Below, piece after piece: positions 16,462 to 25,389 of a stretch of DNA of 42,216 nt (position 1 is the first letter of the stretch; each line of letters starts with the position of its first letter). The position numbers and the translations under genes were made by a program. Under the pieces are notes generated by a model, which searched no databases, was not told the DNA's origin, and saw only the letters and a program-made list of their open reading frames with translations. Source of the stretch: Deltaproteobacteria bacterium (GTDB taxonomy: Bacteria > UBA10199 > SPLOWO2-01-44-7); NCBI GenBank assembly GCA_030648035.1, contig JAUSII010000042.1:1-42216 (forward strand). Reading direction: 5' to 3'.

Positions 16462-19019
16462 AGAGAGGAATGCCCGGTTTTCTACCTTTAGCCGTTCTTT
16501 TGGCCCTTGTCGCCCAGGCATGTGGTGGAGGGGTGACCGAGGAACACATTCCGTCCAAAATAGTACACGTCCAATTCTCCAATCTGCCGCAAGGACTGAA
16601 TCCGCAAGATGAATCAGTTACGTTATCGGGGAGCTTGAAGACGGCAGGAGGATCTGAAGGAGCAGCAGAGGTTTTGGTCGGACCTATTGCGGCCGCTCGA
16701 TTAACGGATGGAAAATATGCATTTTCTTTCGGTAGTGTTGTGGAAGGGGAATACCGGCTTTTCATCGAGCTTGCTGCGGTTCAAAAAAGTGAGGAGTCGG
16801 CGTCTCTCAATGCCCCGTTGTTGAACCTGGCCCTGGTTTCTCCGTTGATTAGTATCGGAGCTGGTTCCATTACGGAGGTTACCATTGACGGATCGACATT
16901 TAATCTCGGTCTGGATGACGATGGTGACTCCTTGCAAAACTTTAGGGAAATCGGTTTGGGCACAGACCCAAAGAAATCGGATACCGATGGAGATGGCATC
17001 AATGATGGTTTGGATATTTTCCCGCTGGATCCGGCTGAAAGTCATGACACCGACCGTGACGGCATCGGAGACAATGCTGATCCGGATATGGACAATGATC
17101 GCCTTACCAATATTGAGGAGCTTGTAAAAAATACCAACCCTCTGCAGGCAGATACCGACGGGGACAGTGTTTACGACGCGGAAGATAACTGCCCCGTCGA
17201 TAAAAATAACGATCAACTGGATACCGATCAAGACGAAATAGGGGATGTTTGTGATGAGGATGACGATAACGATGGGTTTTCGGATAAACACGAAATTCAA
17301 ACGGGAACGGATCCAAAAAAACAGGATACTGATGAAGATGGAGTTGTCGACGGTAAAGATGATTTTCCCGTGTTACGGAGCGAACAGCAAGACACCGACC
17401 ACGACGGAAAAGGAAATAATGAAGATGCGGATGATGACAATGACGGCATTTCCGATCAGGAAGAGGCTCGGCGCGGAACCAATCCTCTTGGCAGAGATAC
17501 GGATGAAGATGGCATTCCGGACAATGCCGATACCTGTCCTTTGTTGGCCCACGGCAACAATGCCGACACCGATGGAGACGGGTTGGGAGACGAATGTGAC
17601 CAAGACGATGACAATGACACGATTCCTGACGTGATGGAGTCAAAACCGGCGCAAGCCTATTCGGATCCGAAAAGAATGGACACGGATGGCGATGCCCTCT
17701 TTGATTACGAAGATAATTGCCCCAATTCGCCGAATACGAATCAATTGGATAGCGACGGGGATGGATGGGGAGATGTCTGTGACTGTAATCCTTTCAGCAA
17801 TAAATACTATCCCTTTGCGGAAGACAGTCCTGAACCACTGCACGATGATTCCAGGACACCGGATTTTAGCGAAACAGATCAGAATTGCGACGGCATCGAC
17901 GGTGACAAATATAATTCGGTTTTTGTGGATGTTGAAAATGGCATCGACACCAATACGGGCACCCTTGAAAGCCCTCTTAAAAATATTTCCGCAGGTGTTC
18001 GGGTCGCTTCGGAAAGAAGCCTGAATAATATCTTCGTGGCTCGCGGTATTTATTTGTTGGATCAGGATAATCCAGTTTTGCCGAACAATATCCGCCTCTA
18101 CGGCGGTTACGACAGTCATTTCAGACTTCGGGATGTAAGAACCATTGATGCAGAATTAAGTGCAGGATGGTCTCAACCCACATTACATCTTTTCGAAAAA
18201 GAGGGCATTATCGTGGATGGATTTCTCATCACCTCGTCCAGCGGCAATCAGGTGCATTCGACAGTGGTATTGGAGAATTCCAAGGCGACACTCTCTTATA
18301 ACAGAATTCACGGGGCACAGTTGCACCCGATGCAAAGCATTGCCATAGCTATCGTCAATTCTACTGATTCGGTTTTGAATGGAAATCTTGTAGATGGTGG
18401 CAAGGCCACTGCTTCCATCGGCATCTATGTCGGCGGCGGTAGTCCAAAAATTCTCAATAACATTGTGACAGGAAGTGAAGGAAGACATGTAACCTGTCTG
18501 CAAATAGCCGATGCCTCTCCTGTTGTTGTGAATAATACTTTTTTGGCCGGGTCGGATGCAAGGCGCGTGGATTTGTCGGGTGGCATCGTGCTCTACGGTA
18601 GTTCGCCGGAGTTGATTAACAACGTCATTATCACGCGAAATGGAAATACCCAGCGGGGAATTGAAATTGTCGGCGGCAACCCTGCAGGTGGCAATTGGCT
18701 CAATAATTATATTCAGACATTTCCGACCGACGGCATTGCGCCGTTATTGATTGATGCGGACGATAATTTTTACTTCGACATAAATGCGGTCAATAATTTT
18801 GGCACCATCGATCAGCAAGTCGCCATCGAAAACAATCTCAGTGGCCCTTCGTTGGCTCTGGGACAGATTTTGGATGTTCAATATGGCCCCGTTCAGGATG
18901 CACCTCTGATCAATAATGGATTTAATACCAGCGGAGAGACTTATGGCGGGGTTGTGGCCGATTTTAACGGAATACTCCGAGATCCTTCCGGTTATGAAAT
19001 TGGCGCTCGTGAATTTTAA
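16458..19019 (+). CDS. Surface lipoprotein with thrombospondin type 3 repeats and a right-handed beta-helix (DUF1565-like)
   Basis: The start is placed at ATG 16458 because AAAGGAG precedes it, it overlaps the previous stop (ATGA), and it gives a lipoprotein signal (lipobox VAQAC) in an 853-residue product. About 150 residues of beta-rich N-terminus are followed by some ten Ca-binding TSP3 repeats (~150-450; for example DTDGDGINDGLD, DSDGDGWGDVCDCNP). After a linker comes a parallel beta-helix region (~490-850) opened by VFVDVENGIDTNTGTLESPL, the DUF1565 pattern, with repeated short strands such as SPELINNVIITRNG. Beta-helix domains of this kind often bind or cleave polysaccharide; no catalytic residues could be assigned. 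It is probably displayed on the cell surface. Confidence 0.85.
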   Translation: MKRGMPGFLPLAVLLALVAQACGGGVTEEHIPSKIVHVQFSNLPQGLNPQDESVTLSGSLKTAGGSEGAAEVLVGPIAAARLTDGKYAFSFGSVVEGEYRLFIELAAVQKSEESASLNAPLLNLALVSPLISIGAGSITEVTIDGSTFNLGLDDDGDSLQNFREIGLGTDPKKSDTDGDGINDGLDIFPLDPAESHDTDRDGIGDNADPDMDNDRLTNIEELVKNTNPLQADTDGDSVYDAEDNCPVDKNNDQLDTDQDEIGDVCDEDDDNDGFSDKHEIQTGTDPKKQDTDEDGVVDGKDDFPVLRSEQQDTDHDGKGNNEDADDDNDGISDQEEARRGTNPLGRDTDEDGIPDNADTCPLLAHGNNADTDGDGLGDECDQDDDNDTIPDVMESKPAQAYSDPKRMDTDGDALFDYEDNCPNSPNTNQLDSDGDGWGDVCDCNPFSNKYYPFAEDSPEPLHDDSRTPDFSETDQNCDGIDGDKYNSVFVDVENGIDTNTGTLESPLKNISAGVRVASERSLNNIFVARGIYLLDQDNPVLPNNIRLYGGYDSHFRLRDVRTIDAELSAGWSQPTLHLFEKEGIIVDGFLITSSSGNQVHSTVVLENSKATLSYNRIHGAQLHPMQSIAIAIVNSTDSVLNGNLVDGGKATASIGIYVGGGSPKILNNIVTGSEGRHVTCLQIADASPVVVNNTFLAGSDARRVDLSGGIVLYGSSPELINNVIITRNGNTQRGIEIVGGNPAGGNWLNNYIQTFPTDGIAPLLIDADDNFYFDINAVNNFGTIDQQVAIENNLSGPSLALGQILDVQYGPVQDAPLINNGFNTSGETYGGVVADFNGILRDPSGYEIGAREF

Positions 19020-19030
19020 AGGAGGTTATC

Positions 19031-20296
19031 ATGCATTGGATTTATGTTTTGACGACGATGCTATCGCTGACCGTTGCCGCCGCTTCTTCGGCGTCGACGA
19101 GCGTTCCACATAAAACCCATTTTCAGAGCGTATTTTATGATGAGGGAGGTAATCCACTACCGAGTGGCTCTTATTATGCAAAATTCACCCTGATTGGGCA
19201 GAGCGATGAAATTCTCTACGAAGAAGAACAGGGAGTTGAAATGATCAACGGCGTTGTCTCAATAATGATAGGCGACGGGTCTACGATCGGCTCCAATCTT
19301 TCTGAACCGGCCGGCGGCATTCCCGTGGCGGCATTGGAGCCGAATCAGAAAATTTATGTTCGAGTTGAAATAAATGGCAAGGAGCACAATGCACCGCTCG
19401 AAATCGGAAGTGTCCCTTATTCCTATTTCAGTGAGGAGGCTTTGAGCGTTGCTCCAAAATCAATTTTATCGGAGTCGTTGGCGGACGGTGTCGTTCAGGA
19501 AAATCACTTGTCAGATGTCTTAAGGGAAGCGATTTTCGGGAGTGTTGCACCCGATCGGGTTTCCTCTTCGATTGTCACACAAGATCAGTTTTCCAATCAC
19601 ACCTCTTCACAAAGCCATGCTCATCCGGCAGAGTCCATTTACATAACCAATCCCTCTTTTGCCTACTCACGCAGTCTGGATGTCGGCAATGTTCTGAAAG
19701 ATCTGGATCGCGCGATAGAAACCATCAGGCGCTACACTGATACTAAAGTTTCAAAAGCAGGAGATAGTATGTCGGGTAATTTGGATATGGGCGGAAAGTC
19801 TGTCACGAATGTCGCTCCCCCGGCAAATTCCAATGATGCCTCCACGAAGGCTTATACCGATCAACAATATAATGTGCTGAACACGCAGGTGAGTACCAGT
19901 ATCTCAAGTACCAATGCTTCCGTTGATACACTGCAAGGACAAGTCAATGAGCTGGGAGATAGCATAGCTGGAATGCCCAAGGTTGTTGCCTATGCCGTCG
20001 TGAGAGCCAATAGGGATGGTAGCGTGGAACCGACTTTACTGGGGCAACACAATATCTCCGGCGTGCATCGCGTAGGAGATTCTTATCAAGTCGCTTTTTC
20101 AAATCCGATCAGTTTTCCTTATGTGGTGGTCGCCATTGCCATGAACAGCAATCCCGACGGAGACAGAGATGATATGGCCACCATCGTAGAGGATGCTCAA
20201 AACAACAACGGTTTTATCATCAGAACGGTCAATGGTGCCAGTGGTGGAGGCCCCACCTTTACTAATGTCAGTTTCAATTTCGCCGTCATCAAATGA
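19031..20296 (+). CDS. Phage-tail-fibre-like exported protein
   Basis: This 421-residue protein has a strong AAAGGAGGTT site before the ATG and a signal peptide (~1-21). The N-terminal ~20-140 region (THFQSVFYDEGGNPLPSGSY, then PLEIGSVPYSYFSEEA) is a domain often seen in secreted tail-fibre-like bacterial proteins. The middle (~235-300) has GDSMSGNLDMGGKSVTNV and NDASTKAYTDQQ, the classic phage tail-fibre repeat, followed by a short coiled-coil-like stretch. The C-terminal ~110 residues form a beta-rich tip (PISFPYVVVAIAMN, then FTNVSFNFAVIK), as in trimeric receptor-binding heads. It probably forms a trimeric adhesin. No phage structural genes are nearby, so it is more likely a domesticated cell-surface fibre than prophage debris. 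Confidence 0.75.
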   Translation: MHWIYVLTTMLSLTVAAASSASTSVPHKTHFQSVFYDEGGNPLPSGSYYAKFTLIGQSDEILYEEEQGVEMINGVVSIMIGDGSTIGSNLSEPAGGIPVAALEPNQKIYVRVEINGKEHNAPLEIGSVPYSYFSEEALSVAPKSILSESLADGVVQENHLSDVLREAIFGSVAPDRVSSSIVTQDQFSNHTSSQSHAHPAESIYITNPSFAYSRSLDVGNVLKDLDRAIETIRRYTDTKVSKAGDSMSGNLDMGGKSVTNVAPPANSNDASTKAYTDQQYNVLNTQVSTSISSTNASVDTLQGQVNELGDSIAGMPKVVAYAVVRANRDGSVEPTLLGQHNISGVHRVGDSYQVAFSNPISFPYVVVAIAMNSNPDGDRDDMATIVEDAQNNNGFIIRTVNGASGGGPTFTNVSFNFAVIK

Positions 20297-20697
20297 AAAA
20301 TATTAAAATTTATATATTTGTTTTTCTGATCTGGATTTTTGCTGGAGGCACCGCAACAAATGCGCTCGAGTTGGAGCGAAAGGTTATTTATTTTCACATT
20401 TCCAGTCATCGTCTGACACTCCAGAGCCAAAACATTCTCGATAATTTTTTGAAAGCAGCAACTGGTTCCGGAAAAAACTATCTGATCATCGGCCACGCCG
20501 ATGAAAGAGGAGCGTCCGATTATAATCTTCATTTGGGAGATTTAAGGGCGAGAGCTGTTCTGCGTTATCTTGTGGCTCATGGCTCTGATCCCGAAAAATT
20601 CATCATCTTGAGCCGGGGGGAAGCAGCACCGACGGATTGTCGACATGCTTCCAAAGCATGGCGGGCCAATCGAAGAGTGGAGCTTCTAGTCTGGTAA
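20293..20697 (+). CDS. OmpA/Pal-like peptidoglycan-binding protein
   Basis: This 134-residue protein has an ATG overlapping the preceding stop (ATGA). The signal peptide (~1-25) is not lipobox-type. The rest is one OmpA C-terminal domain with IIGHADERGASDYNLHLGDL, then RARAVLRYLVAHG and WRANRRVELLVW, matching the diaminopimelate-binding Asp/Arg signature of Pal. It therefore lacks both a beta-barrel and a lipid anchor and is a free periplasmic OmpA-like domain. It may tether other products of this operon to the cell wall. Confidence 0.85.
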   Translation: MKNIKIYIFVFLIWIFAGGTATNALELERKVIYFHISSHRLTLQSQNILDNFLKAATGSGKNYLIIGHADERGASDYNLHLGDLRARAVLRYLVAHGSDPEKFIILSRGEAAPTDCRHASKAWRANRRVELLVW

Positions 20698-20700
20698 CTC

Positions 20701-22146
20701 ATGTCGATGAAACTTCCTTATTATCTTGGAAAATATGAACTCACCCTCAAATTGGCCGAAGGGGGAATGGCCGAAATTTATCTGGCCCGATATCGAGTTC
20801 AGGATCATTTTCAGAAAGACTTTGCGATCAAACTGATTTCACCAAAACTATCCGAAGATCCTTCCATTGTTCCCATGCTCATTGATGAAGCTAATATTCA
20901 GTCCCGACTTTCCCACGATAACATCGTGAAAATATTTGAATTGGGGGTGATCGACCAGCCCGGCCCCTTGTTTTTTCTGGTGATGGAATATGTAAAGGGG
21001 ATCAATCTCGCCGAATTCATACGAAAAATGAAAGCAGGATATTCGATTCCGACAGCCTACAAAATTTACATTGTTCATGAAATATTGAAGGGCTTGCAAT
21101 ACGCACATTCCCGTCGTGATGAAACGGGGATTCCTTTGCAGATCGTGCATCGTGACATTTCCCCACAGAATATTCTTTTATCTTACGAAGGCCGGGTCAA
21201 GATAGCCGATTTCGGCATTGCCAGGGCCAGGTTGGAATTTCGCAAGACGGCTACAACACAGTGTCAGACCCTCAAGGGGAAGTATGCCTATATGTCCCCC
21301 GAACAGGCAAAAGGGTCCCCCTTTTTGGATCATCGCAGTGATCTGTTTTCGACGGGAGCCATTTTTTTTGAATTGCTGACGGGTCTTAGAGCATTCGATG
21401 GAGAAAACGATCTGGAGATATTGGATAAGGTTCGAGAGGGGAAATTCAATCGGGATGCATTGTGCTCGGTTGAGCCAGAGTTGAAAACGATAATTGAAAA
21501 GTCGCTGATGACGGATTCTGCGGTCCGTTACTCCACTGCCTCTGAATTTTCAGAGGATCTCTGGAAATTCATGTGTTCCAAAAGTCTGCATGTTACCGAT
21601 CAGGGATTGGGAAGTCTATTGTCCGTTCCGGAATTCGAGAACTCCTTTTCAGCTAAGGTCGTCCAACAAAAAACTGATTTGTCGGATACGGAAATTAAAG
21701 AGCCGGACGTATCGACCCCTTCTAATATTTCTCATGAAGAGGATGAGGTGTCTCCGGTGACGTGTGAAAGGAAGAGATATTTTTTGTATGTGGGGATTAT
21801 GACCGCAAGTTGTTTAGCCGTTTTTTTATGGAGCCACTCAATCCGGATAAGGCCGGAGCCGATCCGTCTGAAACCGGTTGTTAAAAAGGAAATGCAGCTG
21901 GTCAAACAGGGAGCATTGTCTGTTGTGTCCGATATATGGGCTCATGCGAAAATAGGGGAGCTTACTGAAGAGCTGGAAACACCGTTTCATATAGTGTTGA
22001 ATGCCGGTGCCCATTCTGTTCGATTGTGGCGATACGAAGGCGAACGACGTTTTTCTCTTGAGCTGACCGTCACTGTGGAGCCTGAAAAACAGCTTCGATG
22101 TTATGCCGTGTTTCAAAAAAATCCGCCCAAAATGGCCTGCAACTGA
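20701..22146 (+). CDS. Membrane-anchored Ser/Thr protein kinase (Hanks type)
   Basis: This 481-residue kinase starts 3 bp after the upstream stop. The kinase domain (~11-290) has a Gly loop (AEGGMAEIYLA), the Lys of FAIKLI (~44), the catalytic loop HRDISPQN (150-157), DFG (170-172) and the APE-equivalent MSPEQA (~198-203). HRDISPQN is typical of deltaproteobacterial and myxobacterial kinases. An acidic linker leads to one TM helix (~360-377) and a ~100-residue domain on the far side. Probable substrates are the FHA-containing sigma54 activator encoded next, since FHA domains bind phospho-Thr, and perhaps proteins of the same operon. The pairing is inferred from gene order. Confidence 0.93.
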   Translation: MSMKLPYYLGKYELTLKLAEGGMAEIYLARYRVQDHFQKDFAIKLISPKLSEDPSIVPMLIDEANIQSRLSHDNIVKIFELGVIDQPGPLFFLVMEYVKGINLAEFIRKMKAGYSIPTAYKIYIVHEILKGLQYAHSRRDETGIPLQIVHRDISPQNILLSYEGRVKIADFGIARARLEFRKTATTQCQTLKGKYAYMSPEQAKGSPFLDHRSDLFSTGAIFFELLTGLRAFDGENDLEILDKVREGKFNRDALCSVEPELKTIIEKSLMTDSAVRYSTASEFSEDLWKFMCSKSLHVTDQGLGSLLSVPEFENSFSAKVVQQKTDLSDTEIKEPDVSTPSNISHEEDEVSPVTCERKRYFLYVGIMTASCLAVFLWSHSIRIRPEPIRLKPVVKKEMQLVKQGALSVVSDIWAHAKIGELTEELETPFHIVLNAGAHSVRLWRYEGERRFSLELTVTVEPEKQLRCYAVFQKNPPKMACN

Positions 22147-22163
22147 TTCCGGATTAAATTAAT

Positions 22164-23492
22164 ATGATATCACTTATTTTTATGCGTAACGGTATTTCAC
22201 GGTTTGAATTTCCGTTGAAAAGGCAGATTTCTATCGGGCGTGAAAAGGATAATGATATTTGCCTTGCCGATCGCGATATTTCCAAAAGACACGCACGAAT
22301 AAAGCCGGTATCCGCAGGAATCCTTATTGAGGATGTAAGCACCAACGGCGTTTTCGTGAAAGGAAAAAGAATCCGGAAGCAAGTCGAGTTGAAAAAGGGA
22401 GATGTATTTCAAATGGGAGGTTGGGAAATTCATGTTCTTGTCGATAAAAAAGAGGATTTACCCAAAACGGTTATTAGGGAAGCGGAATTGACCATAAAAA
22501 AATTGGAGAAAGGATTGTTTCCGGATTTGCCGAAACATCTTATTGCTGAAGATCCAAAAATGCTGAAGGTTTTTTCTTTGGTGAAGGCGGTGGCTCCGAG
22601 CGATGCCACCGTTTTGATTCAGGGGGAAACCGGAGTGGGGAAGGATGAAATTGCAAGACTTCTTCATTTTTGGAGCGACCGGGCGATGAAACCTTTTATC
22701 GCCATTAATTGCGCCACCTCCACCGAACAGGTATTGGAAAATGCGCTGTTCGGTCATGAAAGAGGGGCTTTTACCGGGGCTACGGATTCCAAGGCGGGAT
22801 GCTTTGAAGAGGCCCATGGCGGAACACTTTTTCTGGATGAAATCGGCGAAATGCCCCTTTCGATTCAGGGAAGCCTCCTCCGTGTTTTGGAATATGGTGC
22901 CATTCGCCGATTGGGAAGCGGCAAAAAAGAAAACCGAATTGATGTGCGGGTGGTTTGTGGAACCAACCGCAATCTCAAAAGAGCCATACGGGAGAAGCTC
23001 TTTCGGGAAGATTTGTACTACCGGCTTAATTTAGTGCCGATCAATATACCCGCATTGCGTGAAAGACCTCATGATATTCCTAAATTGGTTGAAAGTTTTA
23101 TTCAAAGGCAGATGAAAGCTCCCCAAAAAACATTTTCACCGGAGGCAATGGGCGAATTGATGGATTATCCTTGGCCTGGGAATATTCGACAATTATTGAA
23201 TGCTGTTTTGAGACTTCTGCTGGATCCGAAAGTCAAAGATCCCATAGGAACGGATGATTTGAATATTTTAAAAAGTTTTGATTCGCAGGAAAGCGTTGAT
23301 TTCGGTGCACCTTCAACTTTTGATGAAGCCAAGAGACTTTGCATTATCAGTCATTTGAGGGCCTTTCCAAAAGATTCCATCCCGAAGCTTGCGGAGCGAA
23401 TCGGCGTCAGCCGCCCTTGTTTGACGAAAATGATTCGCGACTATGGAATTGATGTGCAACGGGAAAGATCCGGAAATTCGGAGGAGTTTTGA
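22164..23492 (+). CDS. FHA-domain sigma54-dependent activator
   Basis: This 442-residue protein begins with an FHA domain (~1-95) carrying the conserved GR (IGREKDND, 25-26), S-x2-H (SKRHARI) and N (STNGVFV) positions needed for phospho-Thr binding. The AAA+ domain has Walker A GETGVGKD (154-161), GAFTGA (201-206) and Walker B TLFLDE (221-226). A C-terminal HTH (~390-435) reads IPKLAERIGVSRPCLTKMI. All key residues are present, so it should activate sigma54 promoters. It lies 17 bp after the Ser/Thr kinase at the end of the sigma54 operon, which predicts kinase-controlled activity. Its stop is 8 bp from the end of the convergent coupling-protein gene. Confidence 0.93.
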   Translation: MISLIFMRNGISRFEFPLKRQISIGREKDNDICLADRDISKRHARIKPVSAGILIEDVSTNGVFVKGKRIRKQVELKKGDVFQMGGWEIHVLVDKKEDLPKTVIREAELTIKKLEKGLFPDLPKHLIAEDPKMLKVFSLVKAVAPSDATVLIQGETGVGKDEIARLLHFWSDRAMKPFIAINCATSTEQVLENALFGHERGAFTGATDSKAGCFEEAHGGTLFLDEIGEMPLSIQGSLLRVLEYGAIRRLGSGKKENRIDVRVVCGTNRNLKRAIREKLFREDLYYRLNLVPINIPALRERPHDIPKLVESFIQRQMKAPQKTFSPEAMGELMDYPWPGNIRQLLNAVLRLLLDPKVKDPIGTDDLNILKSFDSQESVDFGAPSTFDEAKRLCIISHLRAFPKDSIPKLAERIGVSRPCLTKMIRDYGIDVQRERSGNSEEF

Positions 23493-23500
23493 AGGTCCTT

Positions 23501-24967
23501 TTATTTTGCAACGAAACGAGCATAAAGATGCAATCCCTCCAAATTCCCCCTTTTTATTCTGGATGGCGGTGACAATGGGTGTGTGATTTCTTCCGGGAAA
23601 CGGGCAAAGTTCAACGGTTCCAGTGTCCAATGGAGTTCGCTTTCATGATCCATTGGATTGGCCTCTTTTCCTCCCGTGACAGGGGAGAGAAGAAACCCTT
23701 GCCCGACTGGCCTCAATTTTTTGAAGAGATTGGGATGTTTTTCATAAGCATCGGCCTCTTGGTTGGAGGCTTCATAAGTCGGAACGGTGGTGAAAAGTGG
23801 CCCCGGGGCGGTGCGATAGGTGCGAACAACGGTTTTTTCGGTCCCCAGAATGTCAGAAAGTTTTTCGGCTGTTTCTGGATCGTTGGTGGGAAGAATAATT
23901 TTCATTTGTGAGTTGACCCAGATGGTGTCGGCGACAATGGGGCTGTAGAGCTTCAAATCGTGACGGGACTGGTGGGCGAAGGAGAGTTGGCAATTGGCGG
24001 AACGGAACTGGGCCAACGCTGAAAGCATCACTTCCGGATTCAGGTAGGATTGAATTTCATCCAGATAGATGGCGCAGGGAGGATAGTTTTTTCCGGGATC
24101 AGAAAATCTTTCGCTAATGGCCGTTTTCAGATGTTGCATCAGCATATTTCCAAGACCGTAGGAGAGGGTCTTGTGGCTTTCCGGCAACGTAACACAAAGC
24201 ACGGAAGGTTCACGGAGCAGGTCTTCCGGCAAAATATCCGGATTGTAGTCGTTGAGAATGGGAGTGCCCAGATCCTGAAGTTTGACTTTAAATTGGGCGA
24301 AGGCATCCTCTCTACTCCTTTGAGTACCATCAAACTTCCATTTCAGCTGTTGCACGGCCCCCTTGTCTGTCGTTTCCTGAAACAAACAATCTCTTGCTTT
24401 GGATGATTCCAGGCAAACGTAAATATCCATCAGGTTGAATTGTCTTTTTGTCGCATGGAGCGCACGGACCAGCAGACGCAACATGTCCAATCCAACGGGG
24501 CCCCAATGTTCATGAGTGATGTCGAAAGCCCGGAAAACCCTTTCCGTCAACAGCAGTAGGTCGGTATCGGGGTTGGTGTGAACGGGATTGTATGTGCAGG
24601 ATAATTCGGGTTTGGCCGGGTTTAGATAGTAAAAGGGAACCTTTTTGCCCGGCCCCAAAACCTCTCTTTTGAAATCTTCTTTTACCAATAACGAAGCCAA
24701 AACATGTTGCATAAGCTGGATTTCGCCTTTTCCGTCCATGCAAACGACGCTTTTTTCAGCGCAGATATCCTGAAAAATCATCGGCAGGATAATGCTGGAA
24801 CTTTTACCTGATCCGGAAAGTCCCATGATCTCTACATGTCTGGACCTTTGCGACTCGGTCAGAAATTTGGGAACATTAAGGCCATCAAGGCCGATAAACG
24901 TTTTGTCCTTGAAGGAATGCCCTTCAAGAATTTTCGATAATTTTTTAGCGTCTATTTTTTTCGTCAT
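23501..24967 (-). CDS. Type IV coupling protein, ATPase part (VirD4/TraD/TraG family), lacking membrane helices
   Basis: This 488-residue protein has Walker A GLSGSGKSS (~49-57) after HVEIM, a second motif VVCMDGKGE (~75-82), and Walker B AIYLDEIQSYL (~299-309), followed by QLSFAHQSRHDL. This is the order seen in VirD4/TraD coupling ATPases, which feed the relaxase-DNA complex to the T4SS. The usual two N-terminal TM helices are absent here and are encoded by the gene immediately upstream, which overlaps by ATGA. The C-terminal ~30 residues (from ITHPLSPPSRIKRGN) are Pro/basic and look like a late addition. This is the last gene of the T4SS operon. Confidence 0.9.
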   Translation of the reverse strand: MTKKIDAKKLSKILEGHSFKDKTFIGLDGLNVPKFLTESQRSRHVEIMGLSGSGKSSSIILPMIFQDICAEKSVVCMDGKGEIQLMQHVLASLLVKEDFKREVLGPGKKVPFYYLNPAKPELSCTYNPVHTNPDTDLLLLTERVFRAFDITHEHWGPVGLDMLRLLVRALHATKRQFNLMDIYVCLESSKARDCLFQETTDKGAVQQLKWKFDGTQRSREDAFAQFKVKLQDLGTPILNDYNPDILPEDLLREPSVLCVTLPESHKTLSYGLGNMLMQHLKTAISERFSDPGKNYPPCAIYLDEIQSYLNPEVMLSALAQFRSANCQLSFAHQSRHDLKLYSPIVADTIWVNSQMKIILPTNDPETAEKLSDILGTEKTVVRTYRTAPGPLFTTVPTYEASNQEADAYEKHPNLFKKLRPVGQGFLLSPVTGGKEANPMDHESELHWTLEPLNFARFPEEITHPLSPPSRIKRGNLEGLHLYARFVAK

Positions 24968-25389
24968 GATTTTTTAAAACCGTTTTTCAGTTTTGCCAGG
25001 AGAATTGGGTACAGAGGATATTTTACGAAATTAAAACGGTAGGGCTCTTCTTTTTCGCTTCCTTGTATCCATTTGAATAGAGGGCCATTGTAAAACCAGT
25101 CGGTCACTTTGCGCAGGAAAAACAGGAAAATTGCACATCCTAGCAGAAGACCGATGGAATAAATATATGGATGGAGCATGAACTCATGCCGATACAGCGC
25201 ATAGTTTGTTATGAGAGGGTATGTTGTTTTGGCCAGCTTCGGAAACAACTCCGGTGTGGGGGTCGACCCGGTTTTTGAATTTTGGTACAGTATTTCAAGC
25301 AGGGCTACGCATGAGACCGAAAAGCAGACTCCCCCTGCCAAAAAGCGATGCAGGGTATGTTGATCAGGTTTTGACAAGATATTCCCCAA
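24964..25389 (-). CDS. Membrane-anchor half of a split type IV coupling protein
   Basis: This 141-residue protein has a TM helix at ~15-36 (FLAGGVCFSVSCVALLEILY), a ~45-residue extracytoplasmic loop, a second TM helix at ~73-95 and a basic cytoplasmic tail. That is exactly the N-terminal topology of VirD4/TraD, and the ATPase half follows at once in an ATGA overlap. The first codon is TTG inside the end of the upstream gene (26-bp overlap); the ribosome site is weak, so coupling is likely. An A6 run lies just before the stop: one extra A would fuse the two reading frames. A sequencing or assembly error or recoding is therefore possible. Confidence 0.7.
   Translation of the reverse strand: MGNILSKPDQHTLHRFLAGGVCFSVSCVALLEILYQNSKTGSTPTPELFPKLAKTTYPLITNYALYRHEFMLHPYIYSIGLLLGCAIFLFFLRKVTDWFYNGPLFKWIQGSEKEEPYRFNFVKYPLYPILLAKLKNGFKKS

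Noticed and set aside
17104-17643. 179-codon minus-strand ORF
   Set aside because: It is the Arg/His/Cys-rich antisense product of the TSP3 repeat region, a composition artefact.
16885-17790. Repeated DxDxDG DNA segments as a CRISPR or satellite array
   Set aside because: The periodicity is in the protein (TSP3 calcium repeats), the units are degenerate and in frame, and there are no conserved spacers or repeats.
1-23500. A second copy of the tRNA-Thr 3' half as the opposite att site
   Set aside because: Reading by eye I found no copy of the T-arm/acceptor sequence in this part; an exhaustive string search would be needed, so no att site is claimed.
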